A stretch of DNA of 64,000 nucleotides. Source: Bemisia tabaci (Eukaryota > Arthropoda > Insecta > Hemiptera > Aleyrodidae). The notes under the pieces are model-generated. The model saw nothing but the letters and a program-made list of their open reading frames with translations. It had not been told where the DNA came from and did not search any database. The DNA lies in NCBI RefSeq assembly GCF_918797505.1, contig NC_092800.1, positions 45,563,864-45,627,863 on the forward strand, read 5' to 3'. Position numbers and translations under genes: made by a program. Below, piece by piece: positions 12,131 through 22,900 of this stretch. Positions within the stretch are counted from its first letter, which is position 1, and every line of letters begins with the position of its first letter.

Positions 12131-12254
12131 TGGACGTATTTCTGCCAAACGGGACTATGTGCATTATGTCGTGAGACCTGATATGCATATATTCTTATGG
12201 GCCTCAGGGCTCATGTCTTAACACACATAGTTCCGTTTGGCAGAAATACGTCCA
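12131..12254. mobile_element. GGACGTATTTCTGCC-family palindromic MITE
   Basis: Tips GGACGTATTTCTGCCAAACG and the exact inverse, with the centre ATTCTTATGGGCCTCAGGGC. About 124 bp. The spacer is inverted relative to the copy at 43374, as expected of a palindrome. Confidence 0.9.
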
Positions 12255-12564
12255 AATATCAGTAGTATAACTTTGAAAACGGATCTTTAAAAGAGATTAA
12301 AATAATTTGTCACCAATAACATACCAAATACGGAAGAAAATATATAGCGAGTTCCATACATTTTAAGGTTGCTTCCCACCTACTTGAAAGTTTGATCAAA
12401 TCATGGAATTTTTTCACTCGTATTTTGTACTTTGTGCAAAGGTTATACTTTTAAAAGATCCATTATTACCAAAGTTATACCGTTGATTTTCAAGCGGGGT
12501 TAGCAAAAATCGTCCATATTATGATGCTATTTTAAGAGCTTCCTCAAAGCTTCATTAATCAAAC

Positions 12565-12692
12565 TGGACGTATTTCTGCCAAACGGAATGATGAATGTGT
12601 ATCATGACGTGAGCCCTGTCATACATATATTCTTATGGGTCTCAGGGCCCATATCTCAATGCTTTTAGTTCCATTTGGCGGAAAGACGTCCA
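12565..12692. mobile_element. GGACGTATTTCTGCC-family palindromic MITE
   Basis: Tips TGGACGTATTTCTGCCAAAC and GGCGGAAAGACGTCCA. It is more diverged than the neighbouring copy at 12131, about 430 bp away. Confidence 0.85.
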
Positions 12693-13759
12693 ATTTATAA
12701 CCAACGCCCCCCTAAGGAGAGGAACAGTTTAATTAAGAACTATGAATACAACCTTTAAGATTCTTATATACTCATTATGAAAACTTACTTTACTTTCTTC
12801 ATTATGATAAAGGGAGGTTGGAAAATATCACTGGAGCACTGTCAAGGAGAGGACAATTTTTAGATTAGAAATTTTTAGTAAAATTTGAGAAAGAAACTCA
12901 AAGATTGTTCCTTTCAAGGGGCTTGAACGGTTTCCGAAAACGGTAAATAAATAATACAAAGGGCCAAAAATTCGTGATTTTTACAACCGAAGCATATTTA
13001 CGCATTTGCTGAAATTATGATAATCTCATTAAGCAATTTTGTAGCCACTACAGTGGCACATTATACGCATTTTAAGCACTTTTTTCCAGACTTTTTTTTC
13101 TGATTTTTACTCAAAAATTAAATAAGATTACCTACCTCTCTTCATTACTGTTTTGGATGTCCCCTTATATTCTCGTAAATTGCAAAGTGGATAATTTGGA
13201 GAATCCTTAAATATGTAATTAGTGAAGGGAAAATTATGAACAAAACCCTCAGAAACTGCTTTAATTAGATCGTTGACTAGTTTGTTCAAAATCCTCAAAG
13301 GTTTCTAAATCTACATTAATATCGTCGTTGATGGTAGAACCTCAAACATACACCGCACACGAGAGAAAATAACAACTCTCTGTTTGCGACAGTTTTAAAC
13401 GATGCAGGAACGTGTCAAAGCGTCACCTTTAGTACCCACACTATTTCATATCAACGTCGCGATGAAATGCATTATCTCGCTGACACAAAAAGGCGAATCG
13501 ATTGAGGTGTCAAATTTCAGAATGTTTATTCGTTACAGTCTGTCAACATTCTCTGTTGAATCAAACTCCGCTGAAATAATAATTATCAATATAGCCTGAA
13601 TAAAGAGGATCGTTGGCGTGGAGGATTAGCGCTCCATAAATTCCACGTGTTGCCGCATTGTTGCAATAACAATCCCAATTAAAAATCAATAGGTCTTTTA
13701 TGCGTCGTTCAGCATTAGAGGCACCCCCCCCCGCACGTCTTTATCATACTGTCATCATA
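12693..13759. other. No gene recognised
   Basis: AT-rich sequence with short frames only. A 65-codon + strand frame at 13402 has no recognisable features. Confidence 0.5.
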
Positions 13760-13931
13760 CATGTCCGACTTTGACAAAGAAAATCAATGTTATAATGGCG
13801 TAGTTTCTTTAGAGAAAAAGTATCGCATTCGATACTATATGTATGTTGAGACTGCACTCGAATGCGATATTTTTCCTCTGAAAAAACCTTGCCTTTGATA
13901 CGTTGAATTTCTTTGTCAAATTTGGTACATG
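13760..13931. mobile_element. Palindromic MITE, about 172 bp
   Basis: The left end CATGTCCGACTTTGACAAAG pairs with CTTTGTCAAATTTGGTACATG at the right. Inner blocks TATCGCATTCGA and TCGAATGCGATA also pair. Confidence 0.75.
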
Positions 13932-14033
13932 AATTCTTTGGTCTCATGACAACAGAAGTTCCATCTCAAAATTCGAAAAAAATGGCATGTAGCTGCAATT
14001 ATGGAACGAACTGATGCGATTTATCACACGTCG

Positions 14034-14190
14034 CTCTGACACAAAAACTGGCAACCGTCGAATTACCTGAATTTGGTTTTTGCATAAACTTACCCATTTT
14101 CGCGGAGGGACGCTCATTTACGAACACTCTTGGTCATCTTGGTTTGATATTGGAATCTGAAGACTGACAGTTACATTTTTTGTGTCAGAG
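14034..14190. mobile_element. MITE with CTCTGACACAAAAA tips
   Basis: The terminal inverted repeats CTCTGACACAAAAACTG and TTTTTTGTGTCAGAG bound 157 bp. No clear target duplication was seen. Confidence 0.7.
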
Positions 14191-14643
14191 GGTTGGCTCC
14201 CCTCTTGGGCCCCAAGAACTCTATCTCTCGGTCACATCAATAAAAAAGCATGAGCCTCAATTGGCGAATGGAAGTGAGGAATTTGCGGGACAAGAGCCCT
14301 AGCTGGCACGGACTGGCGGTATCTGGATTTATAATTCATGCTGCGGTCTGCGGCTCATCGTCATCGTTGGCGTGCGATAAAACAGATTAATCACGTCGGG
14401 CCAACGTTTTGAACGTCACATTACGCCCTTTATTCGGAACCACCGAGCCGCCCTCACGCGGCCCCCCATCCCCCCCGTCCTGCTCACCCGCAAAATGAGC
14501 GCTGCGTTCGCGATTACATTCCCAAAAGACTCCCAGCACACCCTCGTAGCACCATCGGCAAGGGACCGGAAGCCTTCCATTCGGATCCAACGAGAGCCAT
14601 GCTTTTAGTCCAATGCACCCGTGCTAAATTCAAACGTCGTATG

Positions 14644-15060
14644 CTCCCGTGCTATGGAAAAACGCCGCATGAACCCTCAGGCGTTGCCAAATTTCCTTTA
14701 ATAAAACACAAATTTCTTGGTAAATTCATGAATATTTTTCCTCCAATTTTTCAGATAATTTTGTTCGATTTTTCACTTAATGTCCCTGAACATTTCACGG
14801 AAAAATATTCGTAACTTTCCTCAAAAATAAACATATTATCGAAGGAAATGGACATGCATGCCATGGATATGGTTCAATTCCATTTAAATGCGTTCGGTTA
14901 TGAATATTTTTCCTGGGAATTTTCAGATATTTCAGGTAAAATTACAAATTGGATTCTCTGCAGAGTTGGAAGAAAAATATTCCCCATCTTCCTTGAAAAC
15001 TGAGTTATAATTTTGCAACGTCCAATAGCTTAAAACTGCGCTGATCTTCATCGTGGTAGA
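14644..15060. mobile_element. Decayed CTGCCGTGCTAAGGA-family copies
   Basis: CCGTGCTATGGAAAAACGCC near 14649 begins a copy whose interior (AATTTTTCAGATAATTT, ACATATTATCGAAGGAAAT) matches the intact element at 15249-15501. A second interior block follows at 14900-15010. Right tips are lost. Confidence 0.55.
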
Positions 15061-15248
15061 GTTGCTATCTTGAGCAATTGACAAGATGAGAGTTCGACGT
15101 TGATCCAGGCGTCGTGATACAACTATTCGTACTCTATGGATACGCGTGTTGCCTATACGAACAATTGAAGGCGTTTTCGTTTTCTTTGCGTTCGGGATGC
15201 GCGGATATGGCTCGTGGTGCGACGCGACGACACGTGCGGCACGCAATG

Positions 15249-15501
15249 CTGCCGTGCTAAGGAAAAACGCCGTATGAACATTCAGGCGTTGCCAAAATTC
15301 ATTTGATAAAACACGAATTTCTTAGTAAACTCATGAATATTTTTCTTCCGAATTTTCAGATAATTTAGTTTGATATTTCACCTAATGTCCCTTAAAATTT
15401 CAGGGAAAAATATTCGTAGCTTTCCTCAAAAATAAACATATTATCGAAGGAAATTTGGCAACTCTCGAATGTTCATGCGGCGTTTTTCCTTAGCACGGCA
15501 G
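15249..15501. mobile_element. CTGCCGTGCTAAGGA-family MITE, intact
   Basis: The left tip CTGCCGTGCTAAGGAAAAAC and the exact inverse at the right end bound 253 bp. The subterminal TATGAACATTC...GCGTTGCC pairs with GGCAACTC...GAATGTTCATG. This is one of the best preserved copies and a good reference for the family. Confidence 0.9.
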
Positions 15502-15509
15502 TATGAGCC

Positions 15510-15963
15510 TTTCTACGCTCCCAGATTTCCTCGGATAAGTTACAAAGTTTTGGGATATAGGTCCACCATTTTTATACAATATTTCAGAGAATTTTGGCCG
15601 TAGTTTGACGTATACTGTCTGGAAAATTCAAGGGAAAATCCTCACGAATTCCTAAAAAATACATTTTTTGAGAGGAAATTTGGCATCATTCAATAGTTTA
15701 TACGGCCTTCCTCCCTAGTTAAATAGTAAAGCGCCGTGTAAGCCTTCAGGCGAAGCCAAATTTCTTTGACCAATTGTGAATTTTTCGAAAAATTAGTGCA
15801 CATTTTTCTCCAGATTCTAAACAGAATTTCGCTCGTGATTGTATGTAAATTTCTGAAAATTTTCAGGGATAATGTACCTGTTTTTCCTCAAAAATAAACA
15901 TTTTCGAGAGGGAAACTGGCAAATTTTGTAAGTTTATATACGGCGTTTCTCCTCAGCACGGCC
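15510..15963. mobile_element. Two decayed CTGCCGTGCTAAGGA-family copies
   Basis: The first spans about 15510-15720 and ends TTTATACGGCCTTCCTCCCTAG. The second, about 15728-15963, runs from AAGCGCCGTGTAAGCCTTC to ATACGGCGTTTCTCCTCAGCACGG. Together with 14644 and 15249 they form a local cluster of four. Confidence 0.6.
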
Positions 15964-16189
15964 GATGGGTCTGCTGCTAATTTTTACTGCAGCGAAAGAA
16001 AAGAGTTTTTGCCCCATAACCCCATAATCACGGAAAGCACATGAAAAAAGTCTAAAATTCACTCTTGTCTTTGTGAAAAAGTAATTTACAAATGTTCTAC
16101 CTTCTTTTTTTAAAAACCAGCTACGACATAATTTTGACAAAGGTAACAAGAAGATAACGTATAGTTGAGGACTCTTTTGCTCCATCTTT

Positions 16190-16705
16190 CCTGACCGGTC
16201 TCTCATGAGCTAGCCCATCTTTAGCCGTGGATTCGGCTTAATGATTAAGACCTTCGTGTGTCTTCGTACACATTTAGTTAAAACCAAAGAGAGGTATATT
16301 ATTGTTAATAATAAAAATGAATTGTTTTCTAACTAAACAGGCAGGCTGCTATATTAAATTATAAATTTTATATAACATTTGCGTGCTCGAAACGACTAAA
16401 TTCGTATTTTGTCTGGAGATTCATTAAAAAAAACCTCATATGAGCAGATTTACTGAAAAGTTCTGTGTAACACCTCTGAAGAACAATTATAAGTCTCACG
16501 AATTCCCAAGTTTTCTTTCCTAGCCGGTTTCTCAGGAGGTAACCCAACTTTAGCCGTGGATAGGCTACGTGCTCGAATATCGTTCTACTAAATTCGTATT
16601 TTGTCTGGAGATCCATTAAAAAACCTCATATGAGCAGATTTACTAAAAAGTTCTTTGATAATACCACGGAAGAACAATTATAGGTCTCACAAATTCCCAA
16701 GTTCC
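16190..16705. repeat. Tandem duplication, about 190-bp unit
   Basis: AAATTCGTATTTTGTCTGG, TCATATGAGCAGATTTACT and GAACAATTATA occur at about 16398-16490 and again at 16589-16683. The preceding block CTTTAGCCGTGGAT occurs at 16218 and 16550. The copies are diverged, and their - strand translations repeat as well. Confidence 0.8.
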
Positions 16706-17002
16706 GACACAGTTGGAACGGAATCCGTAGATATCCATCCGCGACAAAAGCGTCAGAGCGTTCAGAATATCAAATTTAATTCTTGTTACGTCTCGGTGAA
16801 GTGCAAATAATTTAAACATTTTTCTGGGAGATTAAAGCTACGATTTCGAAGTTTTGATGCGGTAAGAGACAGGGTGGTTAATGAAATTTCAAAGTCCTCA
16901 AGCGCTTTAATTTCGTTACTTTCTTTTTAATTCTTGGTCGTCTCCCTCCCGCTCCGAAAAACTTTTCCTTGATCCCTCAACCATCTGCCTATTTGTAGAA
17001 CC

Positions 17003-17257
17003 CTGCCGTGCTAAGGAAGAAAGTCGCAAGAGTCTTCAGACGCTGCCAAACCATCTTTGACAAATTACGAATTTTCTGGAAAATTTGTAGATATAGTTTT
17101 TTTCCAAATTTTTAGAGCGTTTCACTCGTATTGCAACCCATAGTTTCTGAAAGTTTCGATGAAAAATATGCCTGACTTTCCTCAAAAATGAGTTTTTTGA
17201 GATTGTAAATGGGGCAACGTTCGAATTTTCAAACGGCGTTTTTCCTTAGCACGACAG
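17003..17257. mobile_element. CTGCCGTGCTAAGGA-family MITE
   Basis: The left tip CCTGCCGTGCTAAGGAAG and right tip CGGCGTTTTTCCTTAGCACGACAG bound about 255 bp. The interior matches the family (AAATTTGTAGATATAG, CCTCAAAAATGAG). Confidence 0.85.
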
Positions 17258-18284
17258 AGTTGTTCTCATTTCTTAATATTTGCGGTCGACGACATGAATA
17301 CGATATTATAACGGTATTCCAAGACTCTTTACGAAGTAAGAGTGTTCTTTTAGATTTTTTTTTTTATACCGTCGAAGCTGTTTCGATAGTCGAGCAATCA
17401 AACAATGTCTGGATTTTCAGACTTTTTTTGGAACAAATCCTTGAATAACACATCATCGCGTAGTGCGCCAAGTACCAATATCAACAATTTGTAAGGGGAA
17501 CACGTAGAAATAATTCCAAAATTACATGCTAAGAGGATACAATTCACAGATAATACTATCTATGATTTTCAGTGGAGACATGCTTTCGGAGGTATATCAA
17601 ATTATTTTTTGATTACCTTTCGCCCATTTTTACGTGACGCTCAACGTGATATGACTGCGAGGGATTTTAGAGAAATTGTCTTAAATTCCAAAGATCATCA
17701 AAAGGTGACTAATAAAAAAATATCTTGCCGAAACCTAAGCTATCAAAAAATACAAAAGTGGAGGATAAAAACGTTGATTAATGAATTTCATGAATTCATG
17801 CGTTAAGGATGCCTCTTTTAAACTTGATTTATGAGTATACCTTGGAACCGGTGCAAAGCCGGTTCCAAGAACCGGCCGCGGCCGGTGCAACGGAATCGAA
17901 CCCATGAAAAAATTCTGCAGATAGTGTTAACATGCATACATTATGAGTTTATTTTATAAAACATGCGTAAAACATGTTTCTCTCTCTGGTTAACACTGAT
18001 CTTAATCATATGACTGTTTTCTCTCTCTAGTGATCATAGTTGTATTAGTATTTTTACTTTTTAGTGAATTAGAGATAATAACTTAAAACCGGTTCTGCAA
18101 GTGAACCGTTTCTATGTGTACAACCGCATGGGTTCAGAGCCACAGCTCTGACCGGTTCCGCAATTATACCTACCTCAGCTGGAATCAGCTGAAGCCAGTA
18201 TCGGAACCAGTTACAGAAATCAGCTTCGGTTTTCTACTTGGGGGTCGAATTTCGTCCACTGTCAGACCCGGCCAAGATGCCCGA
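17258..18284. other. No gene; CCGGTTC-rich patch
   Basis: Short frames only. From about 17845 to 18240 the sequence is rich in inverted GGTTCC/GGAACC and CCGGTT/AACCGG words, including GAACCGGCCGCGGCCGGTGC at 17870. It could be a small foldback element, but I cannot define its ends. Confidence 0.45.
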
Positions 18285-18430
18285 TCGTAGCACGATGGAT
18301 CGAGTCAAAAAGAGAAGACGGAAAAATTTTGAAAACTTTTAACGCTCATAACTCCGTTTATACGAAACTTTGAGGTTCTAAAAGTGGTTACATTGTTTGC
18401 CTCGTGAAATTTCCTTGCAGCCGGAAATGT
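18285..18430. mobile_element. Half copy of the GGATCGAG / GGTCGGACA foldback family
   Basis: GATGGATCGAGTCAA followed by ATAACTCCGTTTATACGAAA and TTGAGGTTCTAAAAGTGG matches the left half of the element at 52586-52831. The right half is missing. Confidence 0.6.
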
Positions 18431-18469
18431 ATCTCTCCTTGTATCTGGGTCACTCAGACGTCCCTTTAA

Positions 18470-19313
18470 TGGGCCAGTCGCGCTAGTCGCAAAATTGTGT
18501 TTTGATGCTTGATTTGTGTAGATTAGCTAAAAATAGTAACATCTGTCCAAACCGCAACTTTCTACGTTCAATATTAACCAAGATATCGCCCTTTGAAAAG
18601 TCAGGTTTTTGATGTCATCCACCGCGGCAGTAACACCCTTGGTTTCTACCTCTTTCGCTCGATCAGTGATACAGAAGTCGCAACGCGAAACTTCAACGAC
18701 TTTAAACATGAACAAACTGCAGTGAACTGACTGATTGCCTAATCTCTTCTCGTCGAGAGCATTACCTCCTAATATGAAGATCCTCGAAGCGCGAATCCGT
18801 CTGTTTGTTAGGTTTGTTTACGTTGAAGTTTCGCGTTGTGCCCTCTGCATCACTGACGGAAAAAGAGAGGAAGAAACCAAAAGTGTCACTGCCGCGGTAG
18901 ATGACGTCAAAGGCCTGACTTTTCAAAGGGCGATATCTCGGTTAGTATTGAACGTAGAAAGTTGCGGTTTGGACAGATCTTATTATTTTTAGCTAATTTA
19001 CAAGAACCCTGCATCAAAACACAATTCTGTGACCAGGGTAACTGGCCCATTATTTATTCAGCAACAGTGTAATTTTACAAGATGCCATATTGGCTTACAA
19101 GATATAAACACTAAATAACGGCAGAGATTACTTTGGGCTCCCCTCTTACTTTATATCACACCCTCCATTTTAATTGATGGAGATAGCGTTCTTCAGTAAA
19201 TTTTTGAAGCCCAAAGTAATTTCTGCCGTTATTTAGTGTCTATATTTTGTAAGTACAGATGGCATCTTGTAAAATGACACTGTTGCTGAATAAATTACAA
19301 AAACTGGCCCATT
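18470..19313. mobile_element. Foldback element of about 580 bp carrying a second, nested foldback
   Basis: The left arm from 18470 (AATGGGCCAGT...AATTGTGTTTTGATGC) pairs with a right arm ending AACTGGCCCATT. Long internal blocks pair too, for example ATATCGCCCTTTGAAAAGTC near 18580 and its inverse near 18920. The right tip is split by the element at 19052-19301, with the 12-mer AACTGGCCCATT present on both sides. Confidence 0.85.
19052..19301. mobile_element. Nested palindromic MITE with 12-bp direct flanks
   Basis: TTATTCAGCAACAGTG pairs with CACTGTTGCTGAATAA, and CACTAAATAACGGCAGA with its inverse near 19223. It is flanked by AACTGGCCCATT at 19040-19051 and 19302-19313, either a long target duplication or a duplicated tip of the host element. 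Confidence 0.75.
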
Positions 19314-19361
19314 GCCATCGATGGAGGCATTAGCGGTATCCGCAGGGTTTCGTGATAGCCT

Positions 19362-19624
19362 GGTTACACGCTCAAATTTCCGTCAAATTCCGATCAAAAT
19401 GATGACCAAGATGGCGGTCGAGAGTTATCTAGATTGATGAGTAAAATTAATTAAAACAGCGTGTTGATTGAAATAAGCACGGCTGTGTGGAAATCAGATG
19501 AAGGATGAGCCCCACAGCTTCATCATCTACCATCAAATTTTTGCAGGCCGCAGAAATTTGATGGTAGATGGTCTGCACCAGTCATCATTTGATCGGAAAT
19601 TGATGGAAATTTGAGCGTGTAACC
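19362..19624. mobile_element. MITE with GGTTACACGCTCAAATTTCC tips
   Basis: The left tip GGTTACACGCTCAAATTTCC and right tip GGAAATTTGAGCGTGTAACC are exact inverses. The subterminal TCCGATCAAAATGATGAC pairs with GTCATCATTTGATCGGA. 263 bp. A relative with CTCGATACACGATCAAATTCC tips lies at 51010-51275. Confidence 0.9.
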
Positions 19625-19748
19625 GGCACATGACGCAGGAAAACCGGATAGACGTAAGTGCGGAGGAGACTTATGCTAAATATATGTGAGTACTCCCGTG
19701 TTTGCCAGACAATGAGTGCGGGGTGCTAACCTCTTGTGGGTGTTGTAG

Positions 19749-19977
19749 GCTCCGGGATCAAGGCCGAGGAGGCGGAGGCAATGAACTTCCAAAGCACCTG
19801 CGCCGAGGCCCTGGAGATGTGCACCGGGGACCCGGACTGCCAGCGGTCCCTGAACCCGGTCCTCCAGCACTGCGATATGAACCGTTGCCACCGACACCAG
19901 TGCATGAAGTCACTCCAGAACTTCTACCGCTCCAACGACCTCAAGTGGAGCGTCGAGATAGCCTTCTGCCTCTGCAA
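19749..19977 (+). CDS. Gfrl-like exon 1 (first visible): GDNF/GAS1 domain 1
   Basis: The acceptor TTGTAG ends at 19748 and the donor GTAAGT starts at 19978. It opens with the last two bases of a split codon (GC) and closes with AA. It encodes a domain with C-x6-C-x5-C spacing (CAEALEMC, then DPDC), further cysteines in HCDMNRC and QC, and a closing F-C-L-C. GC content and codon use differ sharply from the AT-rich flanks, which supports real coding. Confidence 0.9.
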
Positions 19978-22900
19978 GTAAGTTATACTCGCCATTTATT
20001 CTGCAAATCCAGGGAACACCTGTGGATTTTTCACGGTTATATGTCTCGCAGACCATTGTCTGTCCTTATATGTGCATCCGTGGGCCACTTTCTGAAAAAA
20101 GTTGGCGAGTAGTAATTCAGGAGCCGAATTTAGGGGGTGGCCACATGGGCCGCGGCCCATGGCGGCAAATTTTGCAATTTTTAAAAATATACGTATAAAA
20201 AAATCGGATTTGGAAAACGAGAATAGGTGATAAAATCTCTCATCTCCTAAGAGTATAGTAATTTCTAATTTTGTCGCCTGATACAAGAGACAGTCCCTTT
20301 AAGTGGTCGAGTTAAGAGAGAAACCAAACATGCAATTTGGCCTGGAGCGGCGCGGCGCAGAGAACAATGATGACGAGGACTTGAGATGAAAATGAGAAGT
20401 CCTCAGCGCGGCAGTCGGCATGTAACACATATTAACGCCTACAAGATTGCATTAATACCTCACGCATTGCGTCAAACACAGTGCAGCCAGCAGCGGTCGA
20501 CGTGAAACGCATAGCGCCTTGAAGACTGCATGAATACTTCACGCATTGCGTCAAACACAGTGCGGTCAGCAGCGGTCAACGTGGAACTTATTGCGCCTAC
20601 AAGACTGCAGGAATACTTCACGCATTGTGCCAAACACGGTCAGCGCGGCGGAAGTTAGAATTATTAAACTATCTTTATGTTTGTTCTTTCTTAATTTTTT
20701 CTTCCATTTCTTATGAATGGAAGGCTTTGTCCCAATAGAGATAAGTTTACGGAACTTAACTTTCGTGCAAAGTTTTGTGAAATTTTGCTAATGTTGACAC
20801 GGTTTTCACAAGAAAGTATGCCCAACACGAGTAAACGCGTCTTATGCAGCCCAGCCCCCCTCCGGCACGTTCTTTTGGTGCCTTTTTTGATATTTCAAAA
20901 CGAATGAAATGGTGGGTGGCAAGTATGTAAATCCGACTCTGAGTGGTATCAATCTCTTCGCCATGATGTCTAGAAATCAGAATTGGGATGGTGATAACTT
21001 TGAAAATCGTGCAGGAAGCGCCTAAAGCCGAAGAGATTGATACCACTCGCCATTTTTTTTCAGAAAGTGGACCACGGGACTGGATTTTTGTACATGTGAG
21101 GACAAACTACCACTAGCGATCGCTGGTAATTTAGAACTCGTCAGTGACAAAGAGAGGAATATTTAATTTATTGATAAAGAAACCGAAGAAATTAACAGTG
21201 CCGAAAGAAAAAGCTGTCTTCACTCTGAATGCGTGATGACGGCTTGTACACATGCTATGAACAGTATCTATGTTCATTAATGAGTTAGATAGGCAACTTA
21301 ACTACCTGCATGACGATGCGTGGAGTATCTTACCCAAATGAAAGCACGTCAAGCCGGAATTGTGCCTCATAAGTCCTCCATCAATAAGTCCTTCTTACCT
21401 AATCGCTAGCAAAAAAGAGGCTTATGAGTGAACTGCATTTGTTTGTCGAGAAATATGAATATTGCCATTCTGTTTTGACTTTGCAAGTTATTTCACCTTG
21501 CCAAACAAAATTGAAAATTAAAACAGCTTTTATTCTTGCATAAAAAATGAAAAGTAAATAATACCGGTAAAAGTTTTATGCATATTTCATTTACAAATCC
21601 GCTTTCAGTCATTCATTGTAAACCTAGGAGTTGCACAATCTGATCAACATTGAAACACTTGCAGTCTCTTATACTTGAATGTAGTCCATTTCATGAGCAA
21701 GTTTTTTGGGTTATTTTTGCAAAATGCCAGAGGAATTTTAAAATATTTGATTTTCAATGCTTCGTTACCTCCCTTTAGAAAAACTTCGGACTCGCAAGAC
21801 TCTTGTCTAGCAGCGCAGAAAACGCTCCATCCAGTTTGCGCACAACAGGACGAATCTGCAACCATTCCAACGTGCCACTCATTAGCTGAAAAATGTAAAG
21901 CAGATCAAAATTGTAGGTAAGTTGCCTGAAGTATCCTATACTTTTTTTTGTAAAATTGACGTTACCTAGCAGCCTGGAATCACCTTACTTTCAAAAGTTG
22001 AAAGAAGAAAGAAATTGAATACAATATGAGGGATTGATAAAAACAGAGTGAGGTCTACCAACGAAACGAGTCTATCTACACGAGAATTTGGTGGAAATCC
22101 CTCTCTGTTTGCTTTAGGAAGAGTCGTTTATTCTCTAGGCCAAGTCATTCGTTTATTGTAGCTCTTGAGTAAAATATGAGTCATTAGCTAAACTTTCAAA
22201 CACCAACTTTTCTACAACCAATCTTATCCAACTCTTAAATAAGTAGGGTATTTTTTGAATTGTCCGATGTTGAAGATTCTTTCGCATAAATGCTTTCAAT
22301 GGCAGAGTTTATTCATCTTTACCAGATGTGATATACCAGAGGAGAATGTTGTAAAGTATAAAGTAGCCGCTTTTAAAGTAAGAAAATGGACAATATATTT
22401 TTTACTAAACTGTGTACACGCCTAAATTTCTTCCTCTGTTCAGAGAATAAATAATGCAGTTAAAACAATCAACCTTTGAGTAATATGACACCAAATTTTA
22501 TGGTTTATCGATATGTTTGCTCATACAAACAGAACTTGGGTCCAGATCGATAATTTCTCGGATATTGGCATGAATGCTCTTTTTTCATATTTTCACAAGA
22601 ATATTTTGAATGTTCTGTTTTTAAGGTAATTTGGCTGTTTTCTTTGATTAATTTAATCGAATCGTTTTTAATGCCTACCCTAGGTTAAGGTTAGAACAAT
22701 TTGAACAAGCGTGTGCGGTGGATAGTGTGACAAAAGAATGCACTGGTCCTCCATCGGAATGCCGGATAGCCATGCTGGGAATTTTAGGCACTGTGTTGAG
22801 ATCCAATTGCGCTTGCAATGGCACGGATTTCTCGCAGCTTTACGAGTGTATGGGCTGGCAGAGAGTCCTCTGGTTCAACCCCTGCGTTGGTGAGTTAATA

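Noticed and set aside
20435..20652. Possible CRISPR-like array
   Set aside because: Repeat unit is 79-80 bp without distinct spacers, in an animal intron. It is a tandem repeat derived from the mobile hairpin family.
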